This document shows positions 18,625 through 27,577 of a DNA stretch of 64,000 nt, piece after piece. The notes beneath the pieces are model-generated. The model was not told where the DNA came from. It was given only the letters and a program-made list of their open reading frames with translations, and did not search any database. The translations under genes were made by a program, and so were the position numbers. Source of the stretch: CBDFLD01 sp965249005 (GTDB lineage: Bacteria > Acidobacteriota > UBA6911); contig CBDFLD010000015.1 of the NCBI GenBank assembly GCA_965249005.1, positions 62,001-126,000 of the forward strand, given 5' to 3'. The stretch's first letter is position 1, and each line of letters starts with the position of its first letter.

Positions 18625-19725
18625 CTAGTTCTTTGAAACTGATATCAAATCCAGAAAGTCCGTAAACAGGTAGTGCGAATCATGGGGACCGGGAGACGCC
18701 TCCGGGTGGTACTGCACGGAAAAAGCTGGGATGTTTCGGTGTCTGAGCCCCTCCAGTGTCTGGTCGTTCAGATTGATGTGGCTCAGCAGAATTTGATTCT
18801 CATCGATGGAGTCCGGATCTACCGCAAAACCGTGGTTTTGTGCCGTGATTTCTACTTTTCCCGTCATCAGGTTCTTTACCGGCTGATTCCCTCCTCGGTG
18901 ACCGAACTTCAGCTTGAAGGTCTTCCCACCGAGAGCTAAGCCCATCAGTTGATGCCCCAAGCATATGCCGAATATAGGGACTCTTCCAAGAAGGCTCTTG
19001 ATGATATCCACGGCATAACCCAAAGGCTCCGGGTCCCCCGGGCCATTAGAGAGAAAAACCCCATCGGGCTTTAGTGCGAGAACATCTTCCGCTTTCGTAT
19101 GACCGGGTACCACGGTGACGCGACTGCAGGCCCGTCTTAGGTTGTTGAGTATATTGAACTTGATACCATAGTCGTAAGCGACGACATGATACGGTTTCGC
19201 CCCCACGGGTTCGGACCCTTCCTTCCACAGGTATGGTTTGTCACAGGTTACCTTCGACGCGAGATCGAAGCCGAGCATGCTGGGAACCGCTCGCGTTCGC
19301 TCGACCAGGATCTTCGAATCAAGTTCCGCCGAGCTGATGATCCCGCGCAGGGCGCCACGAGTCCGGATATGGCGCACCAATGCGCGAGTGTCGATCTCGG
19401 AAATCGCGACGATGTTGTGTCGTGCGAAGTACTCTTCCAAAGACAGCTCGGAACGCCAATTTGATCGGATCGCACTGAACTCACGCGCTACGAATCCCTC
19501 GATAAACGGCCGTCTAGACTCCTCGTCCTCGAGGTTGGTCCCGTAGTTTCCAATATGAGGGTAGGTCATCACGACGATCTGACCCGCATACGAAGGGTCT
19601 GTCAGGATTTCCTGATAGCCGGTCATGGATGTATTGAATACCACTTCGCCCGATGTCTCTCCTCGAGCGCCGAAGCCGCGCCCTTCAAAGAGCCGCCCAT
19701 CTTCAAGTGCTAGAATCGCTCGCAT
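18625..19725 (-). CDS. carA: Carbamoyl-phosphate synthase small (glutaminase) subunit
   Basis: 366-residue CarA. The N-terminal half is the CarA-specific domain (LALEDGRLFEGRGFGA, then FNTSMTGYQEILTDPSYAGQ) and the C-terminal half a class I glutamine amidotransferase with the nucleophile in FGICLGHQLMGLALGG and the His-Glu pair in VQYHPEASPGP. It hydrolyses glutamine and channels ammonia to CarB. It lies between lepB (53 bases upstream) and carB. Confidence 0.97.
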   Translation of the reverse strand: MRAILALEDGRLFEGRGFGARGETSGEVVFNTSMTGYQEILTDPSYAGQIVVMTYPHIGNYGTNLEDEESRRPFIEGFVAREFSAIRSNWRSELSLEEYFARHNIVAISEIDTRALVRHIRTRGALRGIISSAELDSKILVERTRAVPSMLGFDLASKVTCDKPYLWKEGSEPVGAKPYHVVAYDYGIKFNILNNLRRACSRVTVVPGHTKAEDVLALKPDGVFLSNGPGDPEPLGYAVDIIKSLLGRVPIFGICLGHQLMGLALGGKTFKLKFGHRGGNQPVKNLMTGKVEITAQNHGFAVDPDSIDENQILLSHINLNDQTLEGLRHRNIPAFSVQYHPEASPGPHDSHYLFTDFLDLISVSKN

Positions 19726-19778
19726 TTTTCCTCTGTTGGCTCAGGTCTGAATTGGCAGCAGCAGGATACGGTGGAGGA

Positions 19779-20384
19779 TTACTCCAGGGGACCAACCCTT
19801 GTAACGGGCCAATAACGAAACATCGCCTTTCCGTAAATCAGCTCTCTCGGCACGAAGCCCCAGTTGCGACTGTCATTGCTCGAGTTTCGATGGTCCCCAA
19901 GAACGAAGTACATTTGGTCCGGAACGCTGGTCTTGCCAAGCGAATCTCGATCCTTGAACCTTTGATCCAGATACGGTTCCAGCAGGACCCGACCGTTGAC
20001 ATAAACGGCCCCATCGCGAATTTCCACCACGTCTCCGGGAGTGGCAAGTACTCTTTTGATAAAGGACTTGGACGTATCTTTCGGGTACCAAAACACGATG
20101 ATGTCACCCCGATGGATCGCCGAGAAGCGGTATATGAACCGATTCACGAAGATTCGTTCCTGGTCCACCAGCCGCGGTTGCATGCTGTTCCCTTCGACTT
20201 TGACGGGTTGAATCACGAATAACACGACAAAGATCGCGGTGGCGAAAGCGAACAGGATATCCCTGAACCAGGATTTGAGCTCCACACTCGATCCAAAGAG
20301 AGAACCGGAAGCAGAAACTGACCTATCCGCCATTGACGAGGCATCGGGGGTGTTCGTGTTCTTCATATCTGGCTCAACCTGCAT
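19779..20384 (-). CDS. lepB: Signal peptidase I
   Basis: Membrane-bound serine protease that removes signal peptides of Sec- and Tat-exported proteins. One N-terminal membrane helix (WFRDILFAFATAIFVVLFVI) is followed by the catalytic serine in VEGNSMQPRL and the general-base lysine in SFIKRVLATPGD; LGDHRNSSNDSR is the last conserved box. I favour ATG 20384 because AAAAGGACAGCC precedes it; ATG 20399 and a third ATG 18 bases further in are alternatives. It heads the lepB-carA-carB run on the minus strand. Confidence 0.93.
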   Translation of the reverse strand: MQVEPDMKNTNTPDASSMADRSVSASGSLFGSSVELKSWFRDILFAFATAIFVVLFVIQPVKVEGNSMQPRLVDQERIFVNRFIYRFSAIHRGDIIVFWYPKDTSKSFIKRVLATPGDVVEIRDGAVYVNGRVLLEPYLDQRFKDRDSLGKTSVPDQMYFVLGDHRNSSNDSRNWGFVPRELIYGKAMFRYWPVTRVGPLE

Positions 20385-20610
20385 GGCTGTCCTTTTCATT
20401 TCAGGTCAAGGACTTAAGGCTACCAGAGCCCCCGAGGAAACTCAACCGTTTATCGTTCAAGCTGGGTCTGCTGGCGCGCCCTTGTTCGAGGCAGCCACCC
20501 CATCGTGAAGTCTATCGTCAAGGTTCCTCGCGCCGAAAAGAACTCTTTGCCATCCCTTTCACCCGGTCGAAACGGCAGTCGCGAGTTCGATCCAAAAGAC
20601 GACCCACTTC

Positions 20611-20619
20611 TGCTATAAT
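20611..20619 (+). promoter_or_regulatory. Predicted extended -10 promoter for the VWFA-like gene
   Basis: TGCTATAAT combines a perfect TATAAT hexamer with the upstream TG of extended -10 promoters. There is no good -35 hexamer. Transcription would start about 19 bases before the ATG at 20645. Confidence 0.45.
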
Positions 20620-20644
20620 TCCTTGAAGAAAGGTCCTCGTTGCC

Positions 20645-21568
20645 ATGGAGCTAACCAGGTTACGGATGGCCATAGCGCTGGTATGGGCTCTATTGGCTCC
20701 CTGTTGGACGGTCAGCGCCGCCGGCAAAACTCCCGTATACGTAACGGCAAGCCTAACGGACAGAAACCGTCTGTACATCGAAGACTTGACGAAACAGGAG
20801 ATCCAGGTATTCGAAAACGGTACGGCCCGAGAAATTGAGTTTCTGGCAGGGCCCGAACTACCGACGGCGTACGGTGTGCTATTTCAGCAGGCGTTGCTGC
20901 CAAAACACTGGGAAGATGACCGCCTGGCCGGATCCGGGGGACTATCTGTTCGGGACGTGCTCTACGAGCTAATCGACAAACACTTGGCCAAGCAATCGAT
21001 CTGGGTTGCAACCTACGACCGCGAGCTCAAAATGGCACTGGAGCCGACCGTCGGCAGGGATCGAGTCAAGGAGTCCATCCAACAACTCTATTCCCGGCGG
21101 AAGGGTGCGAACCCTTTTCTGTACGGTGCCCTGTTTGAAGCCGTTCAAATAATGGCACAGAGAAGCGAAAAACGGCGCGTGATATTGCTCTTCCTGGACT
21201 CTCTGGATGCAGAGAGCGCGGGAAGGTCGAAAGCTATCAAGAATCTCCTGTCAGTGTCGAACGTGGAGCTTTTTATCGTCAGTTTCGCGACGAAGCTCCA
21301 CCAGGCGAGCTGGGGAACGCCCTACGCCGTGAACCGGGCCAGCCTGAAGGGACTCGCGCGATCAACCGCGGGAGATGCATACTTCGCACTCGAATACGGG
21401 CCTCATTCGACCGACCTCAGCCGGCGGCTGTACAATCATATCCGGACGCTTTACACCCTCGGTTTTACCTCGACCAGTTCTGAAGAGAAGCCAACGCCGT
21501 TGAGAATCGAATGCATCCGACCCGGTTCGAAGGTGAACGGACACACCTCACTCTTCCCCGTGCATTGA
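20645..21568 (+). CDS. Secreted VWFA-related domain protein
   Basis: 307 residues with a signal peptide (MAIALVWALLAPCWTVSAAGK, cleavage after about residue 25). The mature part follows the VWFA-related plan of a short beta segment (VYVTASLTDRNRLYIEDLTKQEIQVFENGTAREIEFL) and then a von Willebrand A fold. The usual metal site DxSxS at the first strand is absent: the aligned segment reads PTAYGVLFQQALLP. A second acidic strand, RVILLFLDSLDAES, is kept. So the adhesion-type metal site is probably lost. The protein family is abundant in Acidobacteriota; its ligand is unknown. It is followed after 84 bases by a probable FliA-regulated operon. Confidence 0.72.
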   Translation: MELTRLRMAIALVWALLAPCWTVSAAGKTPVYVTASLTDRNRLYIEDLTKQEIQVFENGTAREIEFLAGPELPTAYGVLFQQALLPKHWEDDRLAGSGGLSVRDVLYELIDKHLAKQSIWVATYDRELKMALEPTVGRDRVKESIQQLYSRRKGANPFLYGALFEAVQIMAQRSEKRRVILLFLDSLDAESAGRSKAIKNLLSVSNVELFIVSFATKLHQASWGTPYAVNRASLKGLARSTAGDAYFALEYGPHSTDLSRRLYNHIRTLYTLGFTSTSSEEKPTPLRIECIRPGSKVNGHTSLFPVH

Positions 21569-21587
21569 GGACTCTAACGCGCATCGA

Positions 21588-21615
21588 TAAAGGTTTGATT
21601 CGCGGGGGTCGATAA
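21588..21615 (+). promoter_or_regulatory. Predicted sigma-28 (FliA) promoter for the MinD-like/HD-GYP operon
   Basis: TAAA (21588-21591), 16 bases, then GTCGATAA (21608-21615). The consensus is TAAA-N15-GCCGATAA. The -10 octamer is identical to that of the second flagellin promoter in this window, and the N16 spacing recurs at flagellin 1 and flgM. It ends 38 bases before the ATG at 21653. Confidence 0.55.
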
Positions 21616-21652
21616 GACATTCGTCCATTGAGCTGAACGGGATGCTATCCAA

Positions 21653-22822
21653 ATGGAGATTTGGGCCCTATGCGGGCACCGAGGTGCTGGGAAAAGCCTG
21701 TGTGCCTCACTGTTGGCCTCCGTCATCGCCAGCCTGAATAGATCCGTCCTCCTTGTCGGAAACGAGTCCGACTCCGAAGCAGTTGTCCAGCCCGCCGACG
21801 ATAGGCAAAGGCAAACACTCCACGACTTAATCCAGGAGAAGACGAAGCTGGATCAGAGTCCCAGAGCAAAAACCCAAGATCTCGTCCGTCGGTTGAGGGG
21901 GCACGAAGACCTACTCGACCTGGCAAGCCCCGATCGATCCAAGAGCGATGGGATTCGGGACTCTCTCCTGAGGATGTCGAGCGATTACGTTTTGGTGGAG
22001 CTCGAAATGGAATCATCGGCACGGGTGCTCGACTTCTTCAACCTCGCCAATCGATCTATTGCCGTGTTGTCCCCGGACATCGCATCGATGCAGCTGTCTT
22101 ACAAGTTCGTCGAAGCCGCGGTGTTCCGAAGACTGCAGCTAGAGCTCGGAGTCGACGTCCCGGCGCCCTTTTTCTCGACCCAGGTGCCCAGGAGTAAAAG
22201 CGTGATGGAACTCTATGAACATCTCTGCGATCGGCGCCCTGACCTGGCTGATAAACTCGCTGGTGTGATTGACGCCTACCGTCCGTTCCTCCTTCTCAAT
22301 GGCGTTCGATCGCCAAGGGATGTCCGCATCGTTCAGATGATCCAGTCTGTTGCCAAGAGACTCCTCAACGTCGACCTCCAACTATCAGGCTCGTTGCCTC
22401 GCGACTCTGACGCGATCCACAACGGCAACCGATCGTCTCGACTTGGCTCGAGCGGCTGCGAGCTCATTGGGCGGATGGAAGACATTGCTGCGAAGATCAT
22501 GTCGTCCCGGGCAGGCACAGCATCGCTCGAACACGCTGCGACAGAGTCCCGACCGTTGGCACCGGTAACCGGGCTCAACGACAACGTGCCTTGGGATGAT
22601 CACGAACTCCACGTCCAGACGGAGGACCTCGGTTCGCCAAGCTGCATCGTCACCCAGGTCTTTCTCAGCGGCCATATCGTTCACTCCATAAAGAGCACCT
22701 ATCCGTCCGAACTTCGCTCGTCTCAAACGCAGCAACACATCGCAAACCTGATGAGGAAACAACACTTTCAGGTGATCCAAGAGATTCTACGTCGCAAGGT
22801 AAAAATACTTCTTCCTGCCTGA
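21653..22822 (+). CDS. MinD/ParA-like P-loop ATPase with altered Walker A and a C-terminal conserved segment
   Basis: 389 residues. The N-terminus IWALCGHRGAGKSLCASLLASVI followed by RSVLLVGNESDSE is the MinD/ParA/FlhG fold, but the signature lysine of KGGVGKT is replaced: here the loop is HRGAGKS (residues 9-15, Lys14 retained). Later strands (YVLVELEMESS, SIAVLSPDIASM) and FLLLNGVRSPRD fit this fold. A linker leads to a C-terminal segment of about 65 residues (CIVTQVFLSGHIVHSIKSTY, then LMRKQHFQVIQEILRRK) that I cannot name. It heads an operon with an HD-GYP response regulator (seven-base gap) and probably belongs to the motility regulon through a FliA-type promoter. Confidence 0.7.
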   Translation: MEIWALCGHRGAGKSLCASLLASVIASLNRSVLLVGNESDSEAVVQPADDRQRQTLHDLIQEKTKLDQSPRAKTQDLVRRLRGHEDLLDLASPDRSKSDGIRDSLLRMSSDYVLVELEMESSARVLDFFNLANRSIAVLSPDIASMQLSYKFVEAAVFRRLQLELGVDVPAPFFSTQVPRSKSVMELYEHLCDRRPDLADKLAGVIDAYRPFLLLNGVRSPRDVRIVQMIQSVAKRLLNVDLQLSGSLPRDSDAIHNGNRSSRLGSSGCELIGRMEDIAAKIMSSRAGTASLEHAATESRPLAPVTGLNDNVPWDDHELHVQTEDLGSPSCIVTQVFLSGHIVHSIKSTYPSELRSSQTQQHIANLMRKQHFQVIQEILRRKVKILLPA

Positions 22823-22829
22823 GGCTCCG

Positions 22830-23933
22830 ATGTCCAACCGTAATTCGAACAGCAGAATCCTCATTGTTGATGACGAAGAGAACGTCCGCTCTCTTCTATC
22901 GAACCACCTGCGACAGCTCGGCTACGATTGCGGCACCGCCCAAAATGCTTTTGAAGCCCTGAAAAAGCTCAAGAAAACTCGATTCTCTGTGGTGATTAGT
23001 GATCTCGGGATGCCTGGCATGACCGGGATGGAGCTCCTCCGCTTGGTTCGGAAAAACGATCCGGAGATTTCCATTATCATGATTACGGGTGTCACCGACG
23101 TCACGACAGCGGTGGACTGCCTAAGAATCGGAGCCTGCGATTACATCACCAAACCTTTTGACTTGCCCTCAGTGCAGGAGTCGGTCGAACGGGCTTTGGA
23201 ACGCCGGCGACTCCTGATGGAAAATCGGTATTATCAGAAAGAGCTGGAGAAGATTGTTCTCGAGCGAACGCTCGAACTCAACGGAGCCTTGCGTGAGGTG
23301 GAAGATAGTTACAGAATTACCCTTGAGGCGCTTGTCACGGCTCTGGATGCGAGGGAGCATGAGACGCATGCACATTCTCAGAGAGTTCAAGAGTATACCC
23401 TCACGCTGGCGAGGGAGCTCGGCTGCCAAGGAGAGGACCTGATTCACATCGGGCGGGGCGCGCTCTTTCACGATGTAGGCAAGATCGGAGTGAGAGACAG
23501 CATACTTCTCAAGCCAGGTCGGCTCACGAGTGAGGAATGGGTGGAAATGCGAAAACATCCGCAAATTGGCTACGAGATCCTCCAGGGAATAAACTTCTTG
23601 TCGCCCGCGGCAGAAATCGTGCTGGCGCACCAAGAAAGATGGGATGGGAGAGGATACCCGAATCGGCTCGGCCGGATGGATATTCCGATCGGAGCGCGTA
23701 TCTTCGCGGTCGTCGATACGCTGGATGCAATGACGAGCAACCGCCCGTATCGCAAAGCCATGTCCTTTTCGGTAGCGCGAGAAGAAATTCAACGCTGTTC
23801 CGGTACACAGTTCGATCCGCGTGCGGTGGAAGCGTTCCTAAGTCTCAGTCCCGACACGTGGATTCGCATTCACGACTCCGTCAATGAAAAGCATCAAGAT
23901 CTAGAGCCAGACAATGTACTATGCCAAACTTGA
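22830..23933 (+). CDS. Response regulator with HD-GYP phosphodiesterase output domain
   Basis: 367 residues. Residues about 8-125 are a receiver domain (LIVDDEENVRSLL, phospho-acceptor in VVISDLGMPG, lysine in YITKPFDLP). A coiled-coil-like linker follows, then HD-GYP from about 165: ALFHDVGKIGV holds the HD pair and HQERWDGRGYP the GYP box, both intact. Such proteins hydrolyse cyclic di-GMP and commonly tune motility versus attachment. It lies between the MinD-like ATPase and a GNAT gene whose start overlaps its end by 13 bases. Confidence 0.92.
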   Translation: MSNRNSNSRILIVDDEENVRSLLSNHLRQLGYDCGTAQNAFEALKKLKKTRFSVVISDLGMPGMTGMELLRLVRKNDPEISIIMITGVTDVTTAVDCLRIGACDYITKPFDLPSVQESVERALERRRLLMENRYYQKELEKIVLERTLELNGALREVEDSYRITLEALVTALDAREHETHAHSQRVQEYTLTLARELGCQGEDLIHIGRGALFHDVGKIGVRDSILLKPGRLTSEEWVEMRKHPQIGYEILQGINFLSPAAEIVLAHQERWDGRGYPNRLGRMDIPIGARIFAVVDTLDAMTSNRPYRKAMSFSVAREEIQRCSGTQFDPRAVEAFLSLSPDTWIRIHDSVNEKHQDLEPDNVLCQT

Positions 23934-24862
23934 CACTTCTACCCCTCAGCCACGCCGAGCGCAAGCAAGTGATGGCACTCATGGACGAAGAAGTGCGGGC
24001 ATGGAGATCAGAACTAGGCTGGGATTACTCACCGGTCAAGCAGGTCCTCATCTCGTTCATGGACCAGAACCTGCTACCCGGCTACGTGGCCTGTGACGGC
24101 GAAAAGGCCCTTGGCTATGGGTACTTCCTGATTCACCGCAACAAGGGCGTGATAGGCACACTCTACGTCTCAGAGTGCGAATCGGCCCAGGAGGTTGCGA
24201 ACCGAATCCTGGCCAAGTCCATAGAAGCACTGATCGACCAGTCAAAGATCGAGCGAATAGAATCTCAGCTCTTCCCTTTTCATCGCTTGAGCCTGAGCTC
24301 GCCCTTTCTGCACCAGGGATTTGCAAACTACCCCAGAGTCTACCTGGAGCTGGACCTGGTCTCCTACCATCCAGATCTCGATTCAGTACAGGATGGAGCG
24401 ATCAGCCAATGGGACTCTCGCTTTGTCACCCAGGCAGCATGGATCGTTCAAAAGAGCTACGAAAAGGAGCTCGACGCTGTAATCTGTGAGGACTATTGCA
24501 CGGTTGCCGGATGCGAGGGCTATCTTCGCAGTCTGCTGGCCAACCCCGGATGCGGAGTCTTCATTCCCGAAGCCTCCTTCATGGGGTGGGACCATGGCGG
24601 CAAGCCCAACGGCTTCGTGCTGACTTCATGCATCTCCAAGGCGGGCGCCATGATACCGCAGATCTCGATTCTACCAACCTACCAGGGACTCGGCCTAGGC
24701 GGGGCCCTGATGGGCAAGACTCTACGAACTTTGAAAGCGGCCGGCTATAGAAAGGTCAGTTTGACTGTGACCCGAGAGAATACTAGGGCCTTGGAGTGGT
24801 ACCAAAGGCTGGGATTTAGGGTTCGCAAGGATTTCTGCGCCTACATATGGCAGAGAGCCTGA
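23921..24862 (+). CDS. GNAT-family N-acetyltransferase
   Basis: 313 residues, long enough for two GNAT-like halves; only the C-terminal one has a clear acetyl-CoA loop (LPTYQGLGLGGALMGKTL near 248-265) followed by LTVTRENTRALEWYQRLGF. The N-terminal half is more divergent. Substrate unknown. The gene overlaps the HD-GYP gene by 13 bases, so it is co-translated, and converges on motB seven bases downstream. Sugar pathways such as that at 26.8-33.3 kb need an N-acetyltransferase that is missing from their operon, but linking the two is speculation. Confidence 0.75.
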   Translation: MPNLTLLPLSHAERKQVMALMDEEVRAWRSELGWDYSPVKQVLISFMDQNLLPGYVACDGEKALGYGYFLIHRNKGVIGTLYVSECESAQEVANRILAKSIEALIDQSKIERIESQLFPFHRLSLSSPFLHQGFANYPRVYLELDLVSYHPDLDSVQDGAISQWDSRFVTQAAWIVQKSYEKELDAVICEDYCTVAGCEGYLRSLLANPGCGVFIPEASFMGWDHGGKPNGFVLTSCISKAGAMIPQISILPTYQGLGLGGALMGKTLRTLKAAGYRKVSLTVTRENTRALEWYQRLGFRVRKDFCAYIWQRA

Positions 24863-24869
24863 TGGCGTC

Positions 24870-25706
24870 TCAACGGGGCTCGCGCATTCCGAACAACGGA
24901 TCCAAGACGACGATATCAACGCGCCGATTTCGAGCACGGCCTTTCTGGGTATCGTTCGCAGCGATGGGACGGTGCTCCCCATATCCCGAGGCGGAGAGAC
25001 GCGTGGGGGAAAACGAATACTTTTCAATCATGTACGAAACGATGGACGTCGCCCGAGCGGTTGACAGCTCCCAGTTCGACGGAAAACGAGCGCTCTTCAT
25101 CGGAACGTTGTCGGTGTGACCCTCGATCCGAACATGATTGTGTACCGCCGTTAGGCTGGTCGCAAGAACGTCGAGCAACGCCTTCCCTTCCGGTTTGAGC
25201 CGATCGGAGCCTGAAGCAAAGAATCCTTCCTCTCCCAAACTGATTACCAATCCTCTCTTCTCTAGGCGCGTGCCGAGTAGTTCCGCTTCCAATTCATGGT
25301 CCAGCGCCGATTCTACGACGTCCAGCAGCCCACGAAGTGGCTGTTCCGCTCCATCCTTCGGAGTCAAGGTGACATTCAAATCTAGCAGTTTCCCCACCGC
25401 GTTCTCACGAAACCCCTTCTCTTCGGCTTGAATCACTCTTTCGGTGACTTCGGTTTTTCCGCGACTGGAGCTCTGCTGACCTTCGAAAAGAGTCAATCGG
25501 TCCTTGCCCATGGGAAAAAACGAGTTGTCGAACGACGCCTGCATCGACATCACCATCTTCCCCATCTTCTTGGCGTCGACCGTTGAGATTGCATACAGGG
25601 TCGTGAAGAAGGCAAACAGCAAGGTAATGAAATCAGCGTAGGAGACCAGCCAGCGCTCGTGATTCACATGTTCGGGCGGCTTCTTCTTACGTGCCAAGGT
25701 TCGCAC
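24870..25706 (-). CDS. motB: Flagellar motor stator protein MotB
   Basis: 278 residues. The basic N-terminus precedes one membrane helix, SYADFITLLFAFFTTLYAIS, with the proton- or ion-binding aspartate at Asp25. The C-terminal OmpA-like domain (HVRIEGHTDNVPM, ELSTARATSIVSYM, GYGEHRPIAAN) binds peptidoglycan and anchors the stator. Together with MotA it forms the ion channel that drives the rotor. It lies 21 bases after motA, at the end of the sugar/flbD/motAB operon. Confidence 0.95.
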   Translation of the reverse strand: MRTLARKKKPPEHVNHERWLVSYADFITLLFAFFTTLYAISTVDAKKMGKMVMSMQASFDNSFFPMGKDRLTLFEGQQSSSRGKTEVTERVIQAEEKGFRENAVGKLLDLNVTLTPKDGAEQPLRGLLDVVESALDHELEAELLGTRLEKRGLVISLGEEGFFASGSDRLKPEGKALLDVLATSLTAVHNHVRIEGHTDNVPMKSARFPSNWELSTARATSIVSYMIEKYSFSPTRLSASGYGEHRPIAANDTQKGRARNRRVDIVVLDPLFGMREPR

Positions 25707-25727
25707 TCCAGCAACAATATAGAGTCA

Positions 25728-26525
25728 TCAGGCAGCCTTCTTCCTCTCTGCTTCCGCGGCAGCGGATAATTCTTCCTGGTCCTTTTGGCTCAGGAAGCTC
25801 TTCATCTTCTCCTCGATGAATCTGGGGTTCTCGCCTTCCAGAATCGAAACGACTCCGAGGAGGATTATTTCCTTTGAAAGTATTTCGGCCTTCGCCTTCC
25901 CTTTCAACTTACCTGATATCGGAAGGAAAACGACGTTGGCCAACGTCACTCCGTAAACCGTTGCCACAAAAGCTACCGCAATACCGCCGCCCAGTTTACT
26001 GGGATCGCTCAGATTCTCCATGACGTGAATAAGCCCCAAGACCGCTCCGATGATCCCGATGGTAGGAGAATAGCCGCCGGCGGCTTCCCAGAACTTCACT
26101 GGATGCTCCGCCTCCTCCTCCATCTGGGTAATTTCCATCTCCATTGTTTCCCGCAGTACTTTGGGCTCCACGCCGTCGACCGCAAACGTAAGAGCCTTTG
26201 CCAAAAAGGGATCCGAGGCCTCTTTCGTCTCCGCCTCCAGGGAAATGATGCCTTCCTTGCGAGCCTTGATGGCAAATCGAATAATCTCCGACATGATCCC
26301 CTTATGACTTACCTTGGACTCGAAGAAAGCCTTCGACACCGATTTGAAGCTTTGAATAACGACCGACATCGGAAATTGGACGAAAAGGGCACCAAAAGTT
26401 CCACCAAGCACGATGATGGCAGCCGTGTGCACCATCAGTGAACTGGCGTGGCCTCCTTCGAGCGCCTGCCCCACGAGAATCGCGCCAAAGGCCATGACCA
26501 GACCGATGATTGTTGCTATATCCAT
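25728..26525 (-). CDS. motA: Flagellar motor stator protein MotA
   Basis: 265 residues with four membrane helices (two N-terminal, two C-terminal) and the large cytoplasmic loop that contacts FliG. The conserved GGYSPTIGIIGAVLGLIHVM stretch carries the channel proline, and the ExbB/MotA signature follows. It couples ion flow to torque with MotB. It lies downstream of flbD in the same operon. Confidence 0.95.
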   Translation of the reverse strand: MDIATIIGLVMAFGAILVGQALEGGHASSLMVHTAAIIVLGGTFGALFVQFPMSVVIQSFKSVSKAFFESKVSHKGIMSEIIRFAIKARKEGIISLEAETKEASDPFLAKALTFAVDGVEPKVLRETMEMEITQMEEEAEHPVKFWEAAGGYSPTIGIIGAVLGLIHVMENLSDPSKLGGGIAVAFVATVYGVTLANVVFLPISGKLKGKAKAEILSKEIILLGVVSILEGENPRFIEEKMKSFLSQKDQEELSAAAEAERKKAA

Positions 26526-26555
26526 AGTGCGTCACGCCGCCGGGGGCTCGGTGCA

Positions 26556-26774
26556 TCAAGCTCTCTGTAGCGGGTTCAATTCTGGGACGTCTCCGACAGA
26601 TATCCGGTGTTTGAAGTCGACAACCCGTCGCACGACTTCATGCATGCCCTCCCGAACGACGATCTTCTCGTGATTGCTGAGAGTAAGGACGGTATCAGGC
26701 GTTTCTTCAATGAACTGGATCAGATCGCAGTTCACGGCGATGGGAGCGTCGTTCAAACGGGTCAACAGAATCAT
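26556..26774 (-). CDS. flbD: Flagellar protein FlbD
   Basis: 72-residue FlbD/YlzI-type protein: MILLTRLNDAPIAVNCDLIQ, then IEETPDTVLTLSNHEKIVVRE and a short C-terminal extension. This small protein often sits directly before motA, as here. Its function is undefined; it is distinct from the Caulobacter response regulator of the same name. Confidence 0.88.
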   Translation of the reverse strand: MILLTRLNDAPIAVNCDLIQFIEETPDTVLTLSNHEKIVVREGMHEVVRRVVDFKHRISVGDVPELNPLQRA

Positions 26775-26830
26775 CCATGAATCCTATTGTGAGGGCTCGG
26801 CAACCATATCGGCATCTCGATGCTCGTTCC

Positions 26831-27526
26831 TTACACTCGCTCACGGGGAAGGATCGACGCCACATCCAGATACATTTCCGTTGGCGCAGGACTTGAGGAT
26901 TCCGGCAGGCTATCCATCAAGGTTTCCATGAAAATAAAATCCTCAGGTGTATCGATGGTAAGACGGAGGTGAGGCTTCTTGAGTCGGTCCGGCGGACTCA
27001 AATACGCGAGGCGGAACCGCTCGGGGTGCTCCTTTACGAAAACGGTCACGTGCTCGCGATCTCGAGGATCGCGGGTCAGTCGGTCCACCTTCTCCAGTGC
27101 CCGCCGGGTAATAGCCTCCGTCGCGGCTCCCACCGGGAGACCGCTCTCCATACAAAAATCCAGGTCGCTGCAGGACAGGGCACGGACAATCCGGTCTACC
27201 GAACCAACGTCGATCAGGGGGTTGTCTGCGGTCGCCCGAACGATGATTTCCGGACACAGGAGATCCGAGGCTTCGCGATAGCGGGCGAGGACGTCCGTCT
27301 CGGGGCCCCTGTAAACCTCGGCTTGCACCCTCTTCGCCTCTTCTTCTATCTGGTCGTCCTCGGGAAGTCGTGTCGTCACGACCACTACTTTGTTGACTGT
27401 CTCGGTTGCCTGCAAACGCAGGATCGCGCGCTCGAGGATGGATTTCCCTCCAATCCGGAGCAGTACTTTTCCTGGAAGTCGTTGGCTACCCATCCTCGCC
27501 TGCAGGAAAGCCAGAGCCGTTGGCAC
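26831..27526 (-). CDS. SpsF-like cytidylyltransferase (nonulosonic acid activation)
   Basis: 231-residue nucleotidyltransferase of the SpsF/NeuA-related group: ALAFLQARMGSQRLPGKVLL at the N-terminus, then RATADNPLID and HLRLTIDTPED. Relatives activate acidic sugars such as nonulosonic acids as CMP derivatives, or are found in spore-coat and flagellar glycan loci. In this operon it is the best candidate for making the CMP-sugar donor used by the Maf-type transferase. It is 51 bases downstream of the aminotransferase gene. Confidence 0.82.
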   Translation of the reverse strand: MPTALAFLQARMGSQRLPGKVLLRIGGKSILERAILRLQATETVNKVVVVTTRLPEDDQIEEEAKRVQAEVYRGPETDVLARYREASDLLCPEIIVRATADNPLIDVGSVDRIVRALSCSDLDFCMESGLPVGAATEAITRRALEKVDRLTRDPRDREHVTVFVKEHPERFRLAYLSPPDRLKKPHLRLTIDTPEDFIFMETLMDSLPESSSPAPTEMYLDVASILPRERV

Positions 27527-27577
27527 TTAGACCCATCCCCCTTGTTCAAGTGAAAGCTGCGGGAGGCTGCCGAGGAA

